IMG/VR virus record: IMGVR_UViG_3300049255_000074
Coordinates: 1 to 50,426 of that record
Length of the DNA: 50,426 nt
Reading direction: 5' to 3' (one strand)
Origin: a virus
The translations under genes and the position numbers were made by a program. Positions 23,537 through 30,197 of the stretch are shown piece by piece; the first letter of the stretch is position 1; each line of letters opens with the position of its first letter. The notes under the pieces were generated by a model. The model was given only the letters and a program-made list of their open reading frames with translations. It was not told where the DNA came from and made no database searches.

Positions 23537-24577
23537 CTACTCCTCGGCATCCCCGTTCAAGATCGCCAGAAACTCTTCGTAGGTCGCGGGTTTCGGCTGT
23601 ACGGGTTTGGGTTTCGTCTCTGCAATTAATTGCACGGGTTCGGGTGAAGGTAAAGAGGGAGCCTCATGCTCCACAACCTTGGACTTCGCTTTCGGGGTGA
23701 GAGCACAATTAACCGCAACCTGGAGATTTTGCAAGAGGTATCCAATCGAGGGCAGTCCAGATTTCGTTTTTTTGTTGTCGAGCACACTGACCTGGAAAAC
23801 AAACTCCTCCCAGTTCCTGACGGCCCACTCGACTACCGTGAGCGCTGTATCGGGCGGGCATAGGTTCAGGATGTGCTTGAGCTGGCCTTTCTGAGTACCG
23901 TTCACGATCACGAAATTTACACCATGCACTTCGGAGACAAGTTCCTTCCAGAGCATAACGAGACCGGAAACATTACAAGGCTTCGGCTTGCTCTTTGCCT
24001 TTGACATGGCCTTAGCTATTTCGGCAACCTTCATCTTCGCTTCTCCCTCCGAAACTTCTTTCCCAAAATCTATACCCGAGCAATTCTTGACTGATGCGTC
24101 AGCATCAGGCCCAGGCTCTTGTATATCTCCTTTTTCTTTTATACCTCCATTATAATATATCTCTATATTATGACAGGTCCCTCCAGGGACCAATGGTAGG
24201 GGGGTATGAGTCCCTACAGGGACCGATGGTGTCTGAGTTGAAGTCCCTCCAGGGACCGATGGTTTTTCAGTTGAAGTCCCTGCAAGGACTTTTACTCCAT
24301 GCTCTGTAAGGCGCATGAGAGCTATTTTTCGGCCATCGAAAAAAGACAATTTTGACTCGATAATGCCCTTTCTTTTTAGAAGCGAAACGGCCCGCTTGTG
24401 CTGTTTTGGGGTCAACCTTGTTTCTTCAAGCCAGCGCTCGGTCGGCAGTGTGGCCCAGTATTCTCCACCCCGAATGAACTTGGTGTGGCGCATCCAGTAA
24501 GAGAGTCTGAGAAGGAATAAGGCGGACGGAAGATCATCACCGCTGGCTGCCATGCAGCGCTCGACAAGGTTGACCAT
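23537..24577 (-). CDS. Replication initiator protein with internal origin
   Basis: 346 residues. The N-terminal part (about 17-93) looks like a winged helix: LFLLRLSYWM, TERWLEETRLTPKQHKRAVS, LLKRKGIIESKLSFFDGR. Then residues about 94-137 are four 11-residue repeats (SVPGGTSTEKP, SVPGGTSTQTP, SVPVGTHTPLP, LVPGGTCHNIE) written by 33-bp iterons, next to an AT-rich stretch. A C-terminal helical domain (about 190-285) follows, then a linker with QLIA from a palindrome. An initiator with iterons in its own gene is the lambda O / P22 gp18 arrangement. Start 24577 has GGAGC upstream. Confidence 0.75.
   Translation of the reverse strand: MVNLVERCMAASGDDLPSALFLLRLSYWMRHTKFIRGGEYWATLPTERWLEETRLTPKQHKRAVSLLKRKGIIESKLSFFDGRKIALMRLTEHGVKVLAGTSTEKPSVPGGTSTQTPSVPVGTHTPLPLVPGGTCHNIEIYYNGGIKEKGDIQEPGPDADASVKNCSGIDFGKEVSEGEAKMKVAEIAKAMSKAKSKPKPCNVSGLVMLWKELVSEVHGVNFVIVNGTQKGQLKHILNLCPPDTALTVVEWAVRNWEEFVFQVSVLDNKKTKSGLPSIGYLLQNLQVAVNCALTPKAKSKVVEHEAPSLPSPEPVQLIAETKPKPVQPKPATYEEFLAILNGDAEE
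23621..23634. promoter_or_regulatory. Palindrome exact copy inside the initiator gene
   Basis: Encodes QLIA near the initiator C-terminus, about 90 bp upstream of the 23529 start. Confidence 0.7.
24119..24296. other. Putative replication origin: four 33-bp iterons plus AT-rich region
   Basis: Iterons GTCCCT(C/A)CAGGGACC(A/G)ATGG start at 24177, 24210, 24243 and (diverged) 24276, exactly 33 bp apart. Each contains a GTCCCT/AGGGAC inverted repeat. Immediately to the left, 24119-24176 is very AT-rich (tataatatat, tctatattat), a plausible unwinding element. As in lambda, the origin lies inside the initiator gene. Confidence 0.75.
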
Positions 24578-24676
24578 AAGGGTGCTCCGTTGAATTTGAA
24601 AAGGCCGTCGCAGAGGCCCGCTAAGGCCCCTACAAACGGCGTAATATTTTCGGGTAGGGTGGTACCAGAAAAACAG

Positions 24677-25339
24677 CTATTCGAAGCTGATGTCGCTTTC
24701 TGGCGCGTCTTGGACGAGCTTTTCGATGTCCTTCATGGAGATCACCTGCCCAGCCGTTTTGTCCATCGCTTCGCGGAGCTTGCGAAGCTTTTCGGCGCGG
24801 GCAAACAGGGCTTCAATTGTCTGGTCGTAAGTCTCCGAGAGCCAGGTCGTGATTGCCCTTGAAGGCACGACGAGGTTTTCATGGCCGATCAAGCCCGCGA
24901 GGTATTCCGTGACCAGTTGCGGTATCTGATTTTCCTTCATGGAAGCGACCAGCACTTCGATGCTGTTGTGCTGGTTGCCTTGGAGCAGAATACCAAAGTC
25001 CTTGGACGCCCTGGTATTGTCTGAGCGATCCCATTCGATAGGCAGAGCATCGCCCGGCTTATCGAACGTCTTGAGGTCTTTGAACGGCACGATAGGGTTG
25101 CTCTCGGTCGTTTCGAATAGAGAGCCGCCGAACGCCGCCCGGAGCTTAAAGCCGAACCACGTCGCTTCGCTGTTGCCGCCTACGGCTCTCCCGTTTGCGA
25201 TGCTCGTGGGGCGAACGCCGATGGCGACGTTGCCGATCCGGCCAATCCACAGGTAGCTGCTGCCGCTGAAAGTCCCGTTCATCATTTTGTAGGAAGGGGC
25301 TTCCTCGTTCACTTGTGTTACTTCTGCTGCTTCAGTCAT
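24677..25339 (-). CDS. Hypothetical phage protein
   Basis: 220 residues. The beta-rich N-terminal part (GTFSGSSYLWIGRIGNVAIG, FGFKLRAAFGG) is followed by a helical half (SETYDQTIEALFARAEKLRK). Located between the AAA+ ATPase and the initiator, probably expressed with the ATPase as an early gene pair. I know no family for it. Region 24578-24676 contains nothing I can identify. Confidence 0.65.
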   Translation of the reverse strand: MTEAAEVTQVNEEAPSYKMMNGTFSGSSYLWIGRIGNVAIGVRPTSIANGRAVGGNSEATWFGFKLRAAFGGSLFETTESNPIVPFKDLKTFDKPGDALPIEWDRSDNTRASKDFGILLQGNQHNSIEVLVASMKENQIPQLVTEYLAGLIGHENLVVPSRAITTWLSETYDQTIEALFARAEKLRKLREAMDKTAGQVISMKDIEKLVQDAPESDISFE

Positions 25340-25370
25340 TGGCTAACACTCCGTTGTTGCCTTGTTGTAG

Positions 25371-25384
25371 TGCAATTAAATTCA
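25371..25384. promoter_or_regulatory. Palindrome, two mismatches
   Basis: TGCAATTAAATTCA, 32 bp upstream of the 25339 start. Confidence 0.45.
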
Positions 25385-25403
25385 CCCTTGAAAACCGAAA
25401 AGG

Positions 25404-26594
25404 TCAAGCTTGTTTTTTCAAGGATTTCACATAGGCATAGCAGGCGGTCGTTAAGGCAGCCTGGCTATACATCGAGGGCTGTGAATTACCTGCGATTGGT
25501 TTGACCGACGATTTGAGGATTGGGGTTACGTCGGTTGCTGAAAGTTGGATGCTGAACGTGTCGAGCACCGATTGCATGAATGAGATTGCTTCGATCTCGC
25601 CAAGCCCGCCGAACCACATCGACTGGTCTATGCGCCCATCACGATACAGCTCTTTCGGGAGGGCCGAAGCGTTGTTCGTCGTCATAATCACCAGGACGCG
25701 GGAACGCCGCTCAGCGAGCCACCAGAGGAGCTGTGAGAGCATCGTCTGCGTGGTGTCTGACGTGTCGTGCGCGCTGGTCGAAAAGACCTTCTCGACTTCA
25801 TCGAACAGGGCAACGCACGGCTCTTCGTGATCCAGGCGCGCAAGGTTCGATAGCATGTTCGCTTCTGACGCGCCCATCCACTTGCTCTTTGTGCCGCCGA
25901 TGTCCACTCGATAGAGGGGCACGCCGAAGCGCTCGGCCACAAACTTTGCGCCCGCCGTCTTGCCCGTGCCGGGAGGCCCGTCGAAGAGAAGCCCGCGCGG
26001 CACAAGGCGGTGATCCTGGCATTCGAGAAAGAAGGACTGTTCCGTCGCGATCCAGTTCGCAAGCTTCTTGGGCGGGATATAGAAGTTCTGGCGGGTGTTG
26101 ACGTGGTTAAGCCCCGCAGACCCTTGGAAGATCGTTCGGCGGGTCTCGGCCAATCCTTGGACTGTCAGACCGCCTTCGCGCGCCATAGTAAGGGAAGCCA
26201 GCTCTGCGCATTCTTTGAGAGTGCAGCCGCCGAGCGCGCGGGACAGCTCAGAAGCTTTCTTCATGTCCTGAACAATCGAGTGCATGAAAGCAAGCACGAG
26301 CTTTTTGGGGACCGGGACTTCGCCTGCGTCGAACATCGGTTCGCGGACGCTAACCGGGTTCACGAGGATAAGCGTGCTGTTGGCCTTCTCCATGACCGTG
26401 TAGACGGAGTGAAGCGAAAGCTTGGTCACGTCGCTCGTATAGTAGTAGAGCGTTTCTGGCTTGACCTCTCCTTTGGGATCGTACTTGAGAGGTGTCTTGC
26501 CGGTGATTTCTTTGAGGACTTCCGGCAGATTGATCCTGTCGCGTGTCGTGACCGCGATTAAAGGCAGACCTGATTTTACGCTGAGTTTAAGCAT
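25404..26594 (-). CDS. AAA+ ATPase
   Basis: 396 residues with a single AAA+ module: Walker A GPPGTGKT (about 204-211), KSKWMGASEANM, Walker B VALFDEVEK (about 262-270), sensor-1 VIMTTNN and an arginine-finger region KELYRDGRID (about 315-325). The N-terminal 170 residues are unfamiliar and likely select the substrate. No protease domain. Closest in style to FtsH/katanin-type AAA ATPases used in phages for protein remodelling. Starts after GGAGGG. Confidence 0.85.
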   Translation of the reverse strand: MLKLSVKSGLPLIAVTTRDRINLPEVLKEITGKTPLKYDPKGEVKPETLYYYTSDVTKLSLHSVYTVMEKANSTLILVNPVSVREPMFDAGEVPVPKKLVLAFMHSIVQDMKKASELSRALGGCTLKECAELASLTMAREGGLTVQGLAETRRTIFQGSAGLNHVNTRQNFYIPPKKLANWIATEQSFFLECQDHRLVPRGLLFDGPPGTGKTAGAKFVAERFGVPLYRVDIGGTKSKWMGASEANMLSNLARLDHEEPCVALFDEVEKVFSTSAHDTSDTTQTMLSQLLWWLAERRSRVLVIMTTNNASALPKELYRDGRIDQSMWFGGLGEIEAISFMQSVLDTFSIQLSATDVTPILKSSVKPIAGNSQPSMYSQAALTTACYAYVKSLKKQA

Positions 26595-26650
26595 TCATTG
26601 CCCTCCGTGGCTGAACCTTCACCATAAAGAAAATGACTTTGGAAATCAAG

Positions 26651-26664
26651 TGCAATTAATTGCA
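26651..26664. promoter_or_regulatory. Palindrome exact copy
   Basis: 57 bp upstream of the AAA+ gene and next to the plus-strand hairpin at 26681. Confidence 0.75.
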
Positions 26665-26680
26665 AATCTGGAGAGATAAT

Positions 26681-26713
26681 GCGGGGCCAAGCACCCCGCT
26701 TTTTTGGCCCCGC
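26681..26713 (+). terminator. Plus-strand terminator with alternative hairpin
   Basis: GCGGGG-ccaagca-CCCCGC then six T (26681-26705) is a plus-strand terminator, yet no plus-strand gene is near. The outer GCGGGGCCAA/TTGGCCCCGC repeat (26681-26690, 26704-26713) would compete with it. Confidence 0.6.
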
Positions 26714-26775
26714 CGCGCTGTGTGGGGACAGCAACGCGGATCAGAGGTTAACCATAGATTAAATGCACAGCCAAG

Positions 26776-26789
26776 CGCAAATAATTGCA
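26776..26789. promoter_or_regulatory. Palindrome, two mismatches (CGCAAATAATTGCA)
   Basis: In the 276-bp gap between the AAA+ gene and the lysis cassette, beside the minus-strand terminator. Confidence 0.4.
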
Positions 26790-26799
26790 ACAATCTTCA

Positions 26800-26840
26800 C
26801 AAAAAAGGGGACGCACCGGGGCCTGATAGCGCGTCCCCTT
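26800..26840 (-). terminator. Strong rho-independent terminator of the lysis operon
   Basis: Minus strand AAGGGGACGC pairs with GCGTCCCCTT (10 bp) and runs into TTTTTTG, 31 bp past the 26871 stop. Confidence 0.85.
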
Positions 26841-26870
26841 CTGCACCTCGACGGAGTAACGAGGGCAGCT

Positions 26871-27335
26871 CTAGCGGGCCGGAGCCTTGAGCTGCGGTGT
26901 CGCTTGCAGCTTTAGAATCTCGACCCAGGATTTCGTCTCCGAACCCGTCAACTCGATTCTGTGCAGACCATCGATAACGGTTTTCAGGTCGCCGCGAATG
27001 AAGACAATATCGCGCTCGGTCGTGCTGATGCGGTTGTAGGCTACGCCAGCCGCAAACAAGACGAACAGCAGTTGCAAGATGACCGTCGCAAAGATGTACG
27101 GGATATGCCAAGTACCCATGGCTTTAGATGGGTTGTCGTTGCGATTGTCACTGCGGATGCTGTTATGGTCGCCGTGCGAGTGGGAAAAATACCAGTCGCC
27201 ATCTTGCCCGTTTTTTACGGGAGACTTTTTCGCTCGAACCGGTTTGGGCTTTGCTTGGGGTGAGCGATTCACCCCTGTTGGAGTGCGCCTAAGCGGTTCG
27301 TCATCCCCCGCTGCCAAAACGTGTGGCGTAGCCAT
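26871..27335 (-). CDS. Membrane protein of the lysis cassette (possible spanin/holin)
   Basis: 154 residues: a polar N-terminus of about 75 residues, one hydrophobic helix (IPYIFATVILQLLFVLFAAGVAY, about 78-100) and a C-terminal coiled-coil tail (TTERDIVFIRGDLKTVIDGL). The N-in single span with long tails resembles an inner-membrane spanin or a pinholin-like protein. Last gene of the operon before a strong terminator. Confidence 0.55.
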   Translation of the reverse strand: MATPHVLAAGDDEPLRRTPTGVNRSPQAKPKPVRAKKSPVKNGQDGDWYFSHSHGDHNSIRSDNRNDNPSKAMGTWHIPYIFATVILQLLFVLFAAGVAYNRISTTERDIVFIRGDLKTVIDGLHRIELTGSETKSWVEILKLQATPQLKAPAR

Positions 27336-27343
27336 ATCTTACC

Positions 27344-27679
27344 TCAGCCTCTGCGCTGCTTCGCGGGTGCGGGGCATTTTTGCGCGTGTTGTTTTTCGAA
27401 CTCGACCCCGGCCTTGTAGCCTTGATCGTAACCTTTGTTTTCGACGTGGAAATACGCCCACAACAGAGCGATGGCACACGCAGCAAAGAAGAGCACCCAC
27501 CGGCCTTGCGGGGTCTTCATGAGGTCGAAGACCATCTTCACGAACTCGGTGAAAATGGTGAGCACCGTCTGAAAGACGTTGACGATGATTTGCCCGAGCG
27601 GAAAGCCGCCGATGGCGAACGACGCGATGCCCCCGACGATACTCGTTAGGAGCGTACCGATTCCAAGGTATGCGAGCAT
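27344..27679 (-). CDS. Probable holin-like membrane protein
   Basis: 111 residues from ATG 27679 (GGAGGG 7 bp upstream, next to the endolysin stop). Three hydrophobic stretches: LGIGTLLTSIVGGIASFAIG, a middle amphipathic segment (IIVNVFQTVLTIFTEFV), and GRWVLFFAACAIALLWAYF, then a short basic tail with CPAP. Position directly after the endolysin and membrane content suggest holin function. Confidence 0.65.
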   Translation of the reverse strand: MLAYLGIGTLLTSIVGGIASFAIGGFPLGQIIVNVFQTVLTIFTEFVKMVFDLMKTPQGRWVLFFAACAIALLWAYFHVENKGYDQGYKAGVEFEKQHAQKCPAPAKQRRG

Positions 27680-27680
27680 G

Positions 27681-28874
27681 TTACTTCCCTCCGTTTGAAA
27701 CACTTACGTCAGTGCCTTGGTAATCGAATCTCCGGTAGGCCCCGGTCAGATCGAGAATTACCCAGCGAACGCACAGCGCGGCGAGGAACGCCCCGACTGT
27801 GATGATGAGGACTTTGTGCCCGGCGACGGCCTGGGCGAGACCGCTGAAAGCTCCGACAGAGCCTGCGATCTGGTTTGCTGTGTCAGGCAAGGATTGCGTG
27901 AATGCCCCGCCGAGTCCGACGAATGCGAGCACGCGCTCGTACCAGCCGAGCTTGCGCGTGATCGGGTCTCTCCGTTGCATCTGACCGGTCGTGATGGACG
28001 CCCGATCTTCCGATACGAACGGCTGGGCGTTTTCCAGCACGCTGTCGTAAGCAGCATACCAGCACCCACGGTCGCCTTCTAAAGCATAAGTGTCCTGGAA
28101 GGTCGCGATGGCCGCCGAGGTGATCTTGCCGTTGAAGCCATCCACATTGCCGACCGGGTAGCCCAGCTTCCTGAGCTTGGACTGGACTTGCGCGAGCCTG
28201 GGATCGAACTCGGTGTTGCCGGGACGGGCGATGTAGTTCGGATCGGGCGGCGTGTCAGGCTCTGCCGGTACGCTCGGCTTGCGGTTGCGCCATACCGTGT
28301 AGGCATAGGCAAGCTTGCTGTCGTAGCGGTTCGTCGCGTACCCAGCGCCGTTGTAGCCCCTTGCGAACTGCGTCCACAGGTGCCTCTGAAGCGGCACGAG
28401 GAGGTTGCTGGCCGTGATTTCTCCGACCATGCACTCCACCTGCTCTTCGACGCTGCCCCGCATCTTATCGACCATGGCTTTGGCCGAATCGAAGCCGAGC
28501 TTCGCGTATTGGAAGCCCATCGTCTGACCGACGCCCCAAGAGCAGGACCGGTACGCGGCCTCCTCGTGAACGGCGCAGGCTTTTTGAAAGAGCGCGAGCT
28601 TCATGGCGCTGGTGCCCTCGTCCCGGTACTGGGATTGAGGACGCCAATCAGGATGCGCGAGACCTTGGTCAACCGCCGCCTGAAGTTTGTCGGGCGCTAT
28701 TGCCCGGAGCTGCTGGTAGAAGATGTGGCGCTCGAAAAGAAACTCGGGAGTTGTTCCGTCGATCTCAAACGGGTTCCCGGCGCTCTCGATGTCCACAACC
28801 GCCAAAAGGGCAGCTTGTTCAATGCCGTGCTCGTCCGCGACTTTACGGACGGCACTTTCAACATCTTGTCTCAT
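27681..28874 (-). CDS. Endolysin: muramidase with binding domain and C-terminal membrane segments
   Basis: 397 residues from ATG 28874 (AAGGGG upstream). N-terminal N-acetylmuramidase domain (about 1-185) with VVDIESAGNPFEIDG, FLFERHIFYQQL and SCSWGVGQTMG. Then a peptidoglycan-binding helix bundle (QSKLRKLGYPVGNVDGFNG, about 229-270). A C-terminal part (about 320-385) has hydrophobic segments (LAFVGLGGAF, HKVLIITVGAFLAALCV), unusual for an endolysin and suggesting membrane attachment before lysis. The catalytic Glu is probably in IESAG or FLFERH. Confidence 0.85.
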   Translation of the reverse strand: MRQDVESAVRKVADEHGIEQAALLAVVDIESAGNPFEIDGTTPEFLFERHIFYQQLRAIAPDKLQAAVDQGLAHPDWRPQSQYRDEGTSAMKLALFQKACAVHEEAAYRSCSWGVGQTMGFQYAKLGFDSAKAMVDKMRGSVEEQVECMVGEITASNLLVPLQRHLWTQFARGYNGAGYATNRYDSKLAYAYTVWRNRKPSVPAEPDTPPDPNYIARPGNTEFDPRLAQVQSKLRKLGYPVGNVDGFNGKITSAAIATFQDTYALEGDRGCWYAAYDSVLENAQPFVSEDRASITTGQMQRRDPITRKLGWYERVLAFVGLGGAFTQSLPDTANQIAGSVGAFSGLAQAVAGHKVLIITVGAFLAALCVRWVILDLTGAYRRFDYQGTDVSVSNGGK

Positions 28875-28890
28875 TGAGGCCCCTTGATTG

Positions 28891-28904
28891 TGCAATTAAT
28901 TGCA
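28891..28904. promoter_or_regulatory. Palindrome exact copy
   Basis: 17 bp upstream of the endolysin start codon, just before AAGGGG. The rest of 28905-28989 shows nothing clear. Confidence 0.75.
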
Positions 28905-28989
28905 AATTCAGGGGTTAGCGCGTTCGCGAGCAAAAGTAAACCATTGAGCGGAGCAAGCTAGGGTCCATTCAATAAATATACTGTCGCAC

Positions 28990-29193
28990 CTAAACCCCCA
29001 TTAAGAAACTTGCGCCTTTCGAGGCCGAACTTGAAGCGCCGGGAGTGTAAGGTTGAAGTATGGCGTAAGCGTTCAGCTTTGAGACGTTCGTGCCCATTGA
29101 CGCAATGATTGCGTAGGCATTGAGCTTCGAGACGAAAGACCCCAAAGGCACGATAATCGTGTAACCGTTTAGCTTGGAAACGTCGGTAGCCAT
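28990..29193 (-). CDS. Small tail-module protein with three VSKLNxYxII repeats
   Basis: 67 residues made of three 16-residue units (DVSKLNGYTIIVPLG, FVSKLNAYAIIASMG, NVSKLNAYAILQPYT) and a Ser/Ala/Gly tail. Repeats of this sort form beta-structure in tail fibres or baseplates. RBS AGGAAAG precedes the ATG, 18 bp after the LamG-like gene stop. Likely virion-associated. Confidence 0.65.
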   Translation of the reverse strand: MATDVSKLNGYTIIVPLGSFVSKLNAYAIIASMGTNVSKLNAYAILQPYTPGASSSASKGASFLMGV

Positions 29194-29211
29194 GTCAGCG
29201 CCTTTCCTGGG

Positions 29212-30186
29212 CTATGCGACGGATTTGACGCCAACTTGGAATCCGCTGAGGTCTGAGAGCGTCCAGGCCGCGCCGCTGTTGTTCGGGTTCGTGCCCCATG
29301 TGTATTTGATCGGCCCGAAGTTCGTGGTCAGTCCGCTGACGTTAGGGGACCAAGAATCAGAGCCGTTCGAATGCACGCCAAGCTGGATGTTCTGGTTGCC
29401 AGATGCGCCTTTTCTTGCAGTAGCGGACACGGACACGGCTAGAACATTGAAGCTGCCCGAAGGCGCGCTGTTCACGGTGTACTGCGAGACCTGCCCGTCT
29501 GTGTTTGAGGTGATGTAGGTGCTGTCATTATAGTCGGTCGCATAAGAAACGCTCGAACCGTTCGTCCAGTTGTTCGCGGTCCCGCTAGCCTGGGGTTCAA
29601 GCGTCAGAAGCTTGAGGCCCACTGTGCTTTGCGCCCCGTCTCCGACCATACACTGCGACCAGTAAGTAGAACCGTAACCACTGCTGTATATCTCGATCCC
29701 GCTGAAAGACGTAGCGATGCCGCTTGTGTCTCCAGAGAAGGAACCGACAAGATTTCCGTTTACGTAGAACTCTACTACTCCCGCGCTACCGTCGAGTTTG
29801 ACATGCACATCAATCGTGTAAATTGTGTACGAGTTGAAAGCACTTTCAGTTAGATAGGTGAAACCTGAACCGTTATAGTAACCAAGCCTTAATTTGGCAG
29901 TGCTCGAATAGTCAACTTCGAGTTGGATTCGATTCGTGCCGGTCGCGCTGTCGAGCATAGCGCCGATGGTCTGACTCAAGTTGACGTAGATGCTGTAGAG
30001 ATCGGCGTGCCACCAGACCTCAGTCTGGTTTGAAGGAAAATCCCCCCAAGCGTGATAACCTGGGGTCACGGCGAAACCGCTTTTGGAGTAGGTGGTGTCG
30101 CAATAGCTTGATTGGAAGTTAATATTCGACAAGGTCGTATCCAGGCGAAAAGCCTCAATGTCGCCACCGATAAAAAGCCAAGTCAT
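29212..30186 (-). CDS. LamG-like tail protein
   Basis: 324 residues from ATG 30186 (AGGAG upstream). A concanavalin/LamG-like beta-sandwich (WWHADLYSIYVNLSQ, IDVHVKLDGSAGVVEFYVNG, FSGIEIYSSG; about 45-175) is followed by a second beta domain with NWTNGSSVSYATDYND, FNVLAVSVSATARKG and an aromatic end. The second half has the same order as that of 39243-40343, so the two are paralogues. Probably a receptor- or glycan-binding tail component. Confidence 0.7.
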   Translation of the reverse strand: MTWLFIGGDIEAFRLDTTLSNINFQSSYCDTTYSKSGFAVTPGYHAWGDFPSNQTEVWWHADLYSIYVNLSQTIGAMLDSATGTNRIQLEVDYSSTAKLRLGYYNGSGFTYLTESAFNSYTIYTIDVHVKLDGSAGVVEFYVNGNLVGSFSGDTSGIATSFSGIEIYSSGYGSTYWSQCMVGDGAQSTVGLKLLTLEPQASGTANNWTNGSSVSYATDYNDSTYITSNTDGQVSQYTVNSAPSGSFNVLAVSVSATARKGASGNQNIQLGVHSNGSDSWSPNVSGLTTNFGPIKYTWGTNPNNSGAAWTLSDLSGFQVGVKSVA

Positions 30187-30197
30187 AGGTGATCTCC

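Noticed and set aside
24177-24296. CRISPR-like direct repeats
   Set aside because: Spacers are only 12 bp, copies lie in frame in an initiator gene next to an AT-rich stretch, no cas genes: iterons fit better.
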